Of a stretch of DNA of 64,000 nt, positions 43,570-53,718 are shown in pieces (positions within the stretch are counted from its first letter, which is position 1; each line of letters starts with the position of its first letter). The position numbers and the translations under genes were made by a program. The notes under the pieces were generated by a model. The model was not told the DNA's origin. It searched no databases and saw only the letters and a program-made list of their open reading frames with translations. The DNA comes from Ectobius pallidus (Eukaryota; Arthropoda; Insecta; Blattodea; Ectobiidae): NCBI GenBank assembly GCA_964059195.1, contig CAXKWD010000004.1:122050043-122114042 (forward strand), written 5' to 3'.

Positions 43570-44330
43570 TTATTGCCATATTAAGAAAGAGTCCTGTTAA
43601 GTGAAGTAAACGGGTGCCATCCGATAAAGCTCGTGTTTGTCCTCTTTACTTTAAAGAAGATTACAGAAACAATTATTGCAAAAGGAAGATATCGAAATCG
43701 GGCGTTGTACTTAGTAACTTTCCGGATTATCCCGTATATCTTAAACTCACCAACAAAACTTCTCGAATGGTTAGAGCAGGAACTGTACACATTCACACAA
43801 AAATGAAAACTCAGGCATATCAGTGACCGAAAATAGCATGCTTGAAGAATCTGCGAGTAATATAAATACCGAAGTGGGAATTCAAGTAGGCATTTCTCAT
43901 ACTGAAAATGCAGATCATCATAAGATAATAAGTACCAAACTTCGATGAAAAATTCAGAGAATGCAAAAGAAATTGAAGTAGAAACAAAACGAGCTCCGAA
44001 CGTTACAAGAAAAGCTCGATAATAATCCAAAAGTGGTTGAACTGGGCAAAATAAAACAAGCAGAAAATGAAATCTGTCAAATAGCTATTTACTTATTGAA
44101 TCAAATAAATCATTTTAGGAAGACAAATCCTCAGTGGCCAGAACACACCATTCGATACTGTGTGCAGTGGAAAAGAGTATCCCCTACAGTATATGGATAC
44201 GGAAATGCTTACAAAAATTTGTGCACACTGCAAGAAATTAGATCATAACTTGAAAACCATAGGCCTATACAAAAGTGTGACGTTTGACGTTGCCCCTCTC
44301 ACAGTGAACATTATTGAAGAGTGAATTCTT
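43570..44330 (+). pseudogene. THAP/P-element-like transposase relic
   Basis: A first segment (43590-43745) resembles the second half of a THAP zinc finger: CHPSDKARVCPLYFKEDY-like text, then lysine/arginine-rich KRKISKSGVVLSNFPDYP. After a stop at 43826 a broken coiled-coil-like stretch follows (about 43945-44030). A frame at 44033-44248 then reads NQINHFRKTNPQWPEHTIRY and SPTVYGY, like the region before the catalytic domain in THAP9/P-element-type proteins. The catalytic part is absent. Stops and frame changes mark it as a relic; the P-superfamily call rests on domain order. Confidence 0.6.
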
Positions 44331-45715
44331 AAATCAACAGCAGATGGTTAGTGAAATATTGATAGTGACATCTATTCGACCATTGCTGGCCAATATTGGG
44401 GGGGTGGGAAGAAGAGGAAAATATTTCACTATGTGTGCCACTCCAAACCCTAAGGCAGATAAGTGGGTGTCACACTAAATAATTCATCACATTAACTATT
44501 AATTAGTCGTAATGAACAATCTTTAGAACATTAAGTACATGCAAGAATATACAAAAAAAATGCGCTTGTATCGCATAAAAGTATCCCCTGTGAATTTTAT
44601 AGCCATTAGCATAAAAGGGAGCCTACCCTAAGCGAAGGTGAATGTTATTAGATGGTTTAGCCGACCAAGGCCAGCGGAAGGGAAAGTTTCTTTGTAAAAT
44701 CCAGAAAAATAAAGCCATAAAATTATATTGGAGGTTCGATGCAAACAGCAGAGTTTAGGGAAATTGCCGTGATGAATTTGGATCCGTGAAAAGAATCACG
44801 TACTTCAAAATTTAAGGTTTATATCGTCACGGTATAATTGAAATATTATTTTATTACATTGATGGGTAGCGATTTTGAGACAGGGTAATGAATGCAGGAG
44901 CATGTTTTTCAGAATCAAAGAAGACCGCTCCTGATCTAGCGTGAGAAAATATATTGATACATATTATAATAAGAACATTTTCTATTGGTGTATTTTAACA
45001 ATAAGCGAGGCCACGTGTCCGATTTTCTTCCAATCACATTAAAGTAAGTGGGTGGACTTAGTAAGAATATTCACTTAGTGTGAAATACCACTAAGGGAAG
45101 TTCTCACTCTTCTCTTCGGTTTCTAAATAGGTGGAGGATGGATCGAGTACTTGCATATAGGCCTAAACAAATTTAACAATAAAGTACCAAGTTTGTAGTA
45201 GCAAGATGGTAAAAGACTACCATTTAGGAAACAGTATATAGGATAGAAGTGTGCGCCTGGCACACAGTGTTTACAGCCTGTACTGGTTGAGCTAGGATGC
45301 AAGTACCGCTGAAGGAAAGCACAATGGAGGTAGATACATAGATCTCAAAATCGCCACACCATTAACAATTAGGATAAAACCTTGTCAACATTTGTATCAT
45401 CAGTGGCCATCTTAGAACAGATGGAATAAACCATGAAAGCAACACAGGTATATACTGGTCGTCCTTACTACCACCCTTGTCTGTCTCCTGTCATCTGCCC
45501 ATGAGATCAGAGGATCGAAGCTTGGAGCCGCTGAGAGCCGAGGAAGGAGGTTCGTCCACAACAAATAACGTAAGTAATTAACAAGCTTACTGGCGCCCGA
45601 CGAAACCCCCATCAACCCTTGTCGAAAGTAGTTCTCAAGTTATGAAGCCGAGGAGGTCAAAACAAGCTCCACTAAAATACAGTTAAAAGTGAAATGTCAT
45701 TTACTGCAAGTATAT
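44331..45715. other. Intergenic DNA, nothing recognised
   Basis: No conserved frame or RNA gene is seen. A 67-codon minus frame at 45412-45615 has no recognisable domain. Confidence 0.45.
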
Positions 45716-46671
45716 ACTAGCAGGTGCCCGCGACTTCGCCCGCGATTATTTACTCAATTGTTTAAGTCATTTATTTAACGGAAAAATAAAACATATTTAT
45801 TAACACTGACATCGCTTTTACATAAATTACAGGAATTATATAATTTTATTCTTAATTATATTGTTTAATGTTAAAAATATAAACAATTGAGCGAACAAAA
45901 CGAGTCTTATACTGCCATATGGGCATACAAATTCGAAATGAAGCGTATACTCGGCGATGTTCGTCTCTCGCAGTCTAAACTTTCACGAAGAGTACAAAAT
46001 TAGGAAAGCCGTTTCTTTATTATACAGGTATAAGACTAAGTGAAATGATCACAATGAACAAATTTTTTAATTTCATTTTTACTTACAATTTTCATAGCTC
46101 TGATCCACAAACATTTTTAATAAACTGCCAGTGTAAATTTCTTTAAAATCCTGGAGTAAATTAATAATAACGGGTGAAGCCGCGGACACCAGCTATAGGC
46201 CTAATATATTGATACTTTAACCATGGAAGTATCGCGGACAATAAAGATCCAAACAATCCACTCCTTCCCTTGAAAAATTATATAATTTCTGAAAATTACA
46301 CTGAATATATCAAATAAAATTCACATCATATTCATCTGTCAACAAACAGTTGAGAAACGATACGTATTATCCACCGCCGTCTCGAGAATTACACACGAGT
46401 AATGCAGTCTAGAAGGCAGTGGTATTATCAGTGTTTACAGTTAGCTTTGAAACTGCATAATCGGATCTGAGATAGTTTTCCCAGGCGGCGCTTTCTAATC
46501 GTGGAATGTACTCTAAAGCCGGAATTTTAGCTGTTTCATTAATTATTAATGCTTTAGTTTATGAATGATTCGCGTGCAAGTGTTAAAAAATATAATAAAT
46601 ATAATTATTATACTCTTAATTTTTAATTTTTCAATTAAATATCGTGGGCGAAGCCGCGGGCACCTGCTAGT
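45716..46671. repeat. Repeat bounded by inverted GCAGGTGCCCGCG ends
   Basis: ACTAGCAGGTGCCCGCGACT (45716) and the complement of ACTAGCAGGTGCCCGCGGCT (ending 46671) face each other, followed inward by TTCGCCCGCGAT and TTCGCCCACGAT. A third, diverged end (ACGGGTGAAGCCGCGGACAC, about 46173) lies between, so two copies may be nested. The motif recurs widely in insect genomes. No target duplication is evident and the interior is AT-rich without coding capacity. Confidence 0.6.
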
Positions 46672-47039
46672 TTCGTACAAATCAATCGACGTTTTCTCAT
46701 TAAAGCGTGCATTCATTCTCCCCTTCTATCCACCTATGTTAAAAAAATATCAGATCTCTGCGGATCATAAAAAAATGAATCAAGATAGCAACCGAGAGAG
46801 GCCATCTTCACAATTGAATACTGTTTTCCGCAACAATCGAATTGCTCGTGTGTTTCTGATGGAAGGTTATTTCGTCTCCTCGAAAACATTTGATTTTTGG
46901 CATTAAAAATCAAAATTTGGCAAAATCCTTTCTTAATGTGCACTTACATTACGGAACGAAGGTACTGTGAAAATTCCAAGTCTCTACCTTAGAGCGTAGG
47001 CTACTGTATACCCCCCATCGCCCCCCCCCCGTGGGAATT

Positions 47040-48410
47040 TCCAACACATATATTTTTTTGTTGGTATTGCCATCTAGTTTCAGTTTTCAGTTGTTTTCCC
47101 CTTACCAATTAAAGCATTTACCCGGAAACCCCGGAAATCCGGAGAAAATGAGTTTGTTTTAATTTTTCTTTGTTCTTTGCTCCTAATATGCCCAGGGAAT
47201 TTCTGGCTCACATATTTTTTGTTGGTATTACCATCTAGTTTAAGTCTTTAGTTGTTTGCCCCTTATCAATTGCAGCATTTACCCGGAAAACCCGGAAAAC
47301 TACGGAAATCTGGAGAAAATGAGTTTAATTTAATTTTTCTTTGTTCTTTGCTCCTAATATGCCCAGGGAGTTTCTGACTCACATATTTTTTGTTGGTATT
47401 GTCATCTAGTTTAAGTTTTCAGTTGTTTGCCCCTTACAAATTACAACATATCCCCGGAAAACCCGAAAAACCACTTTTATACGGAGAAAATGACAATGTT
47501 TTACTTTTTAAATCTTTGTTCTTTGCTTCTAATATTCAAAGGGAATTTCTGAATCATATGTTCTTTTGTTGGTATTGCCATCCAGATTAAGGTTTCAGTT
47601 TTTTGCCCCTTATCAATTACAGCAAATCCCCAGAAAACTCCGAAAACCACGGAAACTCGGAGAAAATTACTTTGTTTTATTTTTTTTAATCTTAGTTCTT
47701 TACTTCTAGTATTCAAAGGGAATTGGTGACTCATATGGTTTTGTGTTCGTATTGCCATGTAGATTAAGGTTTCAGTTGTTTGCCCCTTATCAATTACAGC
47801 AAATCCCCAGAAAACTCCGAAAACCACGGAAGCCCGGAGAAAATGACTTTGTTTTAATTTTTTAAATCTTAGTTCTTTGCTCCTAGTATTCAAAGGGAAT
47901 TGGTGACTCATATGGTTTTGTGTTGGTATTGCCATGTAGATTAAGGTTTCAGTTGTTTGCCCCTTATCAATTACAGCATTTCTCCAGAAAACTCGGAAAA
48001 CCACGGAAATCCGGAGAAAATTACTTTGTTTTAATTCTTTAAATGTTAGTTCTTTGCTCCTAGTATTCAAAGGGGATTGGTGACTGATATGTTTTTGTAT
48101 TGTTATTCCCATCTGAATTAAGGTTTCAGTTGTTTTCCCCCTATCAATTACAGCATATCCTCAGAAAACTCGAAAAACCACGGAAATCCGGAGAAAATTA
48201 CTTTGTTTTAATTTTTTAAATCTTAGATATTTGCTCCTAGTACTCAAAGGGAATTGGTGACTTATGTGTTTTTGTATTGGTATTGCCATCTAGATTTAGG
48301 TTTCAGTTGTTTTCCCGTTATCAATTATAGCATATCCCCCTAAAACCCGGATAACCACGGAAATCCACAGAATTTCCAGAACTCGGAACTTGTGATCTAC
48401 AGTCACTGTA
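47040..48410 (+). repeat. Left tandem array of the fold-back element
   Basis: About eight units of 150-185 bp in the plus orientation. Neighbouring units around 47.7-48.1 kb are the most similar, which suggests local unequal exchange. A periodic minus-strand frame through this array (48112-47501) is a translation of the repeat and is rejected as a protein. Confidence 0.85.
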
Positions 48411-49056
48411 ACCGTTACTGCGAAATAATTCGACTCAACTTTGGAATATGTCCCTTCAAAAAAAGTTGCCGTTTTCTGCGTTTTTCTTGTTGTTCAGAAT
48501 TTTTAAGGCCTACGCGTCATTGAGACATTTCTTCTGCATTCTTTTTTTAATTACACAAACATTTATATCATTTATTTATATTAACAGATTAATTGCACAT
48601 TCGACGAATTCTTTATTTACCAGGCACGCGCCATTTTGGATTGGAGACGTCATGTACTGCTGCCAACATTGCTGGAATTGTGTACCCTAGGTCACGCTGC
48701 CAATTTCCAACGTGAAGACACTGACTCTAAAGCGCAATTTCGTAACGCTACAAGTGACGCTACGGGTGAAGCTGCAGCTAGCACTTCCAATTAAATTAAA
48801 TGTACCGAAATGTTTGTTTGTTTGATCTATTTGTGATGGAAATGAATGTATGGAATTCTAAAATCGAAAGTAGGCCTACAATACCTCAAACACTAGTACA
48901 ACATTTACAATATTATTATTGTAAATATTGTAATAATATTACATATTGTAATATTGTAACAATAATTTATTTACAAGTAAAGGCGCTAAACCTACTTAAA
49001 CAGGATAAACAGTCCTGATATCTTCCATTTCTTGAAATGGATCTGCTAGTCGGTGC

Positions 49057-49350
49057 TTACAGTCCAGACGCCACAAGTATTCTACCAAATGGGTATCTAC
49101 CTGTTCGCGTCTGATACCCCCTGGCTAGGCGTGCACGGAGAGATCGCCAACGTGACTCGGTATTGTTCGTATGAACACCAGTCACCGGATTTACGATTTT
49201 TACATTTTGGCACTTGAACCCATCTGCAGAACACATGTCTGGGGTTTTGGTGCATATATTGGCAGCAGTGACTTCAGATGTTGCCTCCATTCTTAGTCTC
49301 GGCACTTCGGGAAAAAACTTCGGGAATCTTCGCAGTTCATAGCATATCAA
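49057..49350 (-). pseudogene. IS1595/Merlin-like transposase C-terminal fragment
   Basis: The minus-strand frame contains VNPVTGVHTNNTESRWRSLR, the region of ISXO2/IS1595-type DDE transposases that holds the catalytic Glu (H..N.ES.W). In eukaryotes this fold is typical of Merlin transposons. The N-terminal and central parts with the two Asp residues are not seen nearby. It lies in the unique core of the large fold-back and may be a remnant of its original transposase or an unrelated passenger. Confidence 0.55.
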
Positions 49351-49365
49351 CGTGAACTTTCGGAC

Positions 49366-49800
49366 TTAGAAAATTTTCGAGGGACATATATCAAAGTTTA
49401 TCCGCTGATTCTTCTGCTTCAGGTGTGTCATTTGCAGGTACAAAAGGGTGATAATGTGGACTACGAGATATCTGCCATAATTGTGATGGTCACTTGCAAA
49501 GAAAAGGGGAATCATATCTTCTAAACATGCCAAGTGTAAGTTAAAGTTGTTTTTCTTAGTTGTTCGCTGAAATCTTAAAATCAATTAGACTTTGTCCATA
49601 TTGCCAATCCAAGATTGTGTTGTTTTACCCAATGTCCCTTCTCTAACTTCAGTCAAGAAAGTTTGGTAGTGACTGTGGAAGGTTTGGTAAGATAAATTGT
49701 CATTCACAGATGTCAAATTAGAATATGAAGTGTGTTCTGCCAGGTTTTCAATCGCCTTCATCCCTTCAGCATCAGGATTTTTTCCAGTATTCTTTGTCAT
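49366..49800 (-). pseudogene. Fragment of an unnamed invertebrate protein family
   Basis: Reading down from 49800, one frame is open except for a TAA at 49587-49585. It gives FLTEVREGTLGKTTQSWI and, after the stop, NFNLHLACLEDMIPLFFASD and HHNYGRYLVV. The pattern (GKTAQFW...L.HL.....M..FF...H.NYARY) recurs in many uncharacterised invertebrate proteins that I recall but cannot name. Function unknown. It sits next to the IS1595-like fragment in the core of the large fold-back. Confidence 0.5.
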
Positions 49801-51900
49801 GCTGTAATTGGTAAGGGGAAAACAACTGAAACCTTAAATTATATGGCAATAGCAACAAAAATTATGTGATTCAGAAATTCCCTGGGAATATTAGCATCAA
49901 AGAGCAAAAATTTTTTAAAAATTAAAACAATCTCATTTTCTGCGGATTTTTGTGGTTTTCAGGGTTTACGTGGATATGCTGTAATTGATAAGGGGAAAAC
50001 AACTTAAACCTTAAACTAGATGGCAATACCAACAAAAAAAACATATGAGTCAGAAATTCCCTGGGAATATTAGGAGCAAACAACAAAGATTTTAAAGAAA
50101 TTTTTAAAAAGTCAATTCCTACGGATTTCCGTGGTTTTCGGAGTTTTCTGGTGATATGCTATAATTCATACGGGTTAAACAACTGAAACCTTAATCTAGA
50201 ATGCAATACCAACAAAAAACATACGAATCAGAAATTCCCTTTGAATATTACAGGTGGTACCAAAAGTTTAAGGCCACCAGCATTATTTGAAAGAAATGCG
50301 TATTGGCTTTATACTTTTGGGCTGTATTAAGTTACCTGATTTTTTGTTTGTTTATTGTGATTGTTATGAGATGCTTGGAAATGAAAATAAAATGGAATTA
50401 CTGCTATTTTCTTCACTTTTATGATTTTTAAAAAAATATATCGATAATTTAAAATTTGTACATTTTATAACGTTTCAGGGCATGGGAATTCGATAATAAT
50501 ACAAATAACGGGTTACTTTTTTGTTTGATGATACATGTATAGTTACACAACAAATTGATACCTAAGGGCACTATCTGGATGAAACTGGTGAAACTGTTTT
50601 TAATATTCCAGAAAAAGTTACTACGATTAACACATTTGAAAGACCGAATGTCGAGTATTCTCAATTGAGCTATTGGCATCGTTACCATGCCGGATACTAG
50701 TCTGGAGCTACTCAGGAGAGTGCAGCATGGTCCACATTTAAAATTATTCATTTCCTGTACTCGACATTCACTCTTTCAAATGTGTTAATTGTAGTAACTT
50801 TTTCTTGAATATTAAAAGCAGTTTCACCTGTGTTAATTTTTATAAAAACACATCCAGATAGTGCCCTTAGGTATCAATTTGTTGTATAACTATACATGTA
50901 TCATCAAACAAAAAAGTAACCCGTTATTTGTATTATTATAGAATTCCCATGCCCTGAAACGTTATGAAATGTACGAATTTTAAATTATCGATATATTTTT
51001 TTAAAAATCATAAAAGTGAAGAAAATAGCAGTAATTCCATTTTATTTTCATTTCCAAACATCTCATAACAATCACAATAAACAAACAAAAAATCAGGTAA
51101 TACAGCCCAAAAGTATAAAGACAATACGCATTTCTTTCAAATATGCTGGTGGCCTTAAACTTTTGGTACCACCTGTAGGAGCAAAGAACAAAGATTTAAA
51201 AAATAATACATAGTAATTTTCTCCGTATATACGTGGTTTTCCGGGGTTTCCGGGGATATGCTGTAATTGGTAAGGGGAAAACAACTGGAACCTTAATCTA
51301 TATGGGAATACCAACACAAAAACATATAATTCACCAATTCCCTTTGAATACTATAGGAGCAAAGAACAAAGATTTTTAAAAAATAAAACGAAGTCCCTTT
51401 CTCCGGATTTCCGTGGTTTTCGGTGTTTTCCGGGGATATACTGTAATTGATAAGGGGCAAACAACTGAAACCTTAATCTAGATGGTAATGCCAACAAAAA
51501 AACTTGTAAGTCAGAAATTCCCTTTGAATATTAGGTGCAAAGAACAAAGATTTAAAAAATAAAACATAGTAATTTTCTCCGTATATACGTGGTTTTCCGG
51601 GTTTTCCGGGGGTATGTTGCAATTTGTAAGGGGCGAACAACTGAAACATTAAACTAGATGCCAATACCAACAAAAATGTGTAAGTCAGAAATTCCCTGGG
51701 AATATTAGGAACAAAGAACAATGAAAAATTAAAACAAATTCATTTTCTGCGGATTTCCGGGGTTTTCCGGGGTTTCCGGCTAAATGCTGTAATTGATAAG
51801 GGGCAAACAACTAAAATCATAAACTAGATGACAATACCAACAAAAAAATATATGTGTCGGAAATTCCCACGGGGGGGGGGGGAGGGTTTCATATTGGTAG
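49801..51900 (-). repeat. Right tandem array of the fold-back element
   Basis: The same ~165-bp units as in the left arm but reverse-complemented, about seven units in all. The array is interrupted at 50251-51175 by a Tc1-type element; the flanking text GAATAT-TA and TA-GGAGCAAAGAAC rejoins into a normal unit when it is removed. Confidence 0.85.
50251..51175. mobile_element. Tc1-type fold-back element (925 bp)
   Basis: Termini CAGGTGGTACCAAAAGTTTA and the exact complement, continued by AGGCCACC, are flanked by TA (50249-50250, 51176-51177). Inverted homology extends about 400 bp on each side with few mismatches, leaving a short unpaired centre of about 100 bp (50661-50760). There is no transposase. 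Termini of the CAG-TGG-CAAAAGTTT type are characteristic of Tc1-like transposons. Confidence 0.9.
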
Positions 51901-51905
51901 CCTAT

Positions 51906-52741
51906 GGTCTAATTATAGTTTAGGCTCTACGTTGATTCTGCCAGCCAGTCATTCAGTCAGGACAAAGCCGCTCCTAACTTATAACTTACTAGCTTAAAAG
52001 ACCCGGCGACGCCCGGGTTTTTTATTTTGTAATTGGAAATTAACATATGAAGGACTTTCGATTTTTAAATTCTAGGTCCTTATATAGGTATTTATAATTT
52101 GAAATAGGAAGAACGACTTATCACACTCAAACTATTCCCTCAGAAAACGCTTGATATAGCTGTTTATGGCTCATAGAGGATGTAGAATTTTGCACCCCAT
52201 TGCTTTCAACCTCCTGGAAGCCTCTGGGTCTCCATGGCCTGTATAGGGAACATTTTACTTTTTTTTTATCTGTACCGTCGCCGCATACTCAAAACTAGCA
52301 TCATAGGGCAGGAAGTGTATCCACGAGAGACGGCAGTGCTCATAGCCTATTTGCTTGTAACCTAAACCTGTGATTGTTTTTGGTCAAAGAAGATGTTGCA
52401 ATGTTCAGTCCTTGTTTTTGGTCAAAGAAGATGTTGCAATGTTCAGTCCTTGTGAATTTAGTAAAAATAAGAGCTTATGGGTACGGCAAAAATGAAAGTG
52501 ATAAAAATAAAACGATACAGTTATGATAGACACTTATGACTGGATGAAGTCCCACATATTCTAACACTGGATTGTTCACTGATTCATGAGCTAAATAGTC
52601 GTCGTAAGTAGCATCAGCTCACTGTCATAGCTGAAGCCGATAATTTTTAATGTGTACAATAAGGAAATTGCACTAGTACCTGCATCTCACGTTCAAAAGT
52701 TTATTTGTTTATAAAGTCAGCAAAACACCCAGGATTTATTT
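51906..52741. other. Intergenic DNA with a 2 x 38-bp tandem duplication
   Basis: A perfect 38-bp duplication lies at 52374-52411 and 52412-52449 (each with TTTTTGGTCAAAGAAGATG). Near 52005 a GACCCGGCGACGCCCGGGTT word resembles a common repeat terminus. A sentence-like repeat, CCTCTGGGTCTCCATGGCCT, occurs at about 52211 and again at about 53028. Confidence 0.6.
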
Positions 52742-53090
52742 TTGCACTTTCGGCCAAGTCAATATCGCAAACGATCGGTAGAGTTCATAAGGAGGCGCGT
52801 TTTAACTATGACTTTGTTCATCCTTCGATTCCCGATGAGGTCGTTGGAGTTTTTCAATGGGCCTAATCCTTCTGGTGGCACTATGACCCTGGGGTCGACA
52901 CAGCCTCTAACAGAAATGAGTACCAGGAGCAATCCTGGGGGCAAAGGCGGCCGGTGCGTAAGGCTGACAACCTTACCACCTTCATGTGCCGAATGGCCAT
53001 AACCTGGGAGCCTCAACCTCCTGGAACCCTCTGGGTCTCCATGGCCTGTATAGGGATCAATTTACTTTACTTCACTTTACTTTACTGTAT
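52742..53090 (+). repeat. SINE-like dispersed repeat
   Basis: The body has CAATGGGCCTAATCCTTCTG, GGCAAAGGCGGCCGGTGCGT and CTCCATGGCCTGTATAGGGA. The middle word is shared with the copy at 18.85 kb and the last with about 52.22 kb. Frames on both strands of it (about 85 codons) are not genes. Confidence 0.6.
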
Positions 53091-53283
53091 TCATCCTAAT
53101 TAAGATCTATGACTTTTAATAAACAATTATTTTGCCTGTAATCGTCATAAAATAATAGTTACATTTGAATCTGACGAGTTCAAAACATTAAAAGAAAAGA
53201 CAGTATTAAATAAATAATATCATGCAATGAATAATTTTCATAAGAAATTGGATATTTTATTGTGAGCTGTTTGAAAACCATAA

Positions 53284-53455
53284 CACCAAGCGAGGTGACC
53301 GAGATGGTAACATCTTGGACTCGCATTCGGGAGTTTCAGGTTCAAATCCTGTGGCCGGCCAATTCGACATGGGGTTTTTCATGGTTTCCACAGTCGTAAA
53401 GGCAAATGCCGAATTAGATATTTACATACCATGAATCATCCTTAACATTTAATCC
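53284..53455 (+). repeat. tRNA-derived SINE-like copy
   Basis: The head resembles a tRNA (AGCGAGGTGACCGAGATGGT as A-box region, GGACTCGCATTCGGGAG, then a B-box CAGGTTCAAATCCTG). It is followed by a non-tRNA body with CATGGGGTTTTTCATGGTTT and CGTAAAGGCAAATGCCG. The head-to-body order is that of a class-2 SINE. The mutated arms argue against a functional tRNA gene. Confidence 0.7.
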
Positions 53456-53718
53456 TGTACCATATCCATTTAAATTAATATCAGTTGAAATTTACTCCAT
53501 AATTGATTGTCAATAGTTCCATGGAGTACCCCACTGTATAGACACAGACATGGCCTCATAGCTAAAAGGAATATAAATGCAGCTGAAATAATAATAATAA
53601 TAATAATAATAGTAACAATAATAATAATAATTTTTATTAAGGAATATTCCACAATACAATGGTTTTCCTTCATCCCACAACAATCTTTTGCTTCCATAAG
53701 TCCCTGTCCATAGCATCT
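53456..53718. other. Flank of the Ty3/Gypsy element with (AAT)n tract
   Basis: A microsatellite of AAT with AGT interruptions lies at 53588-53632. Periodic frames across it are artefacts. The 3' end of this stretch, GCATC, is the left insertion flank; its matching right copy would lie beyond the window. Confidence 0.7.

Larger units (their letters stand above)
46998..51905. mobile_element. Large fold-back element with tandem-repeat arms (FB-like)
   Basis: The left arm (about 46998-48410) and right arm (about 49800-51905) are arrays of about 150-185-bp units in opposite orientation. Each unit has GTTGGTATTGCCATCTAG, TTTCAGTTGTTTGCCCCTTA, TCAATTACAGCATATCCCC, then GGAAAACC/CCACGGAAATCCGGAGAAAAT and TTAGTTCTTTGCTCCTA. 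The outermost ends are also inverted: TAGGCTAC, a C-run and GTGGGAATTTCC at left, and GGAAATTCCCACGGGGGG...GTAGCCTA at right. The 1.4-kb centre carries transposase-like fragments. Tandem-repeat arms recall Drosophila FB elements in layout only. Exact ends and target duplication are not resolved. Confidence 0.8.

Noticed and set aside
43581..44030. 149-codon minus-strand frame
   Set aside because: It is the antisense shadow of the THAP/P-like relic on the plus strand.
47040..51900. CRISPR-like array, because of regular ~165-bp repeats
   Set aside because: Units are contiguous tandem repeats without unique spacers, in opposed arms, in a eukaryotic genome.
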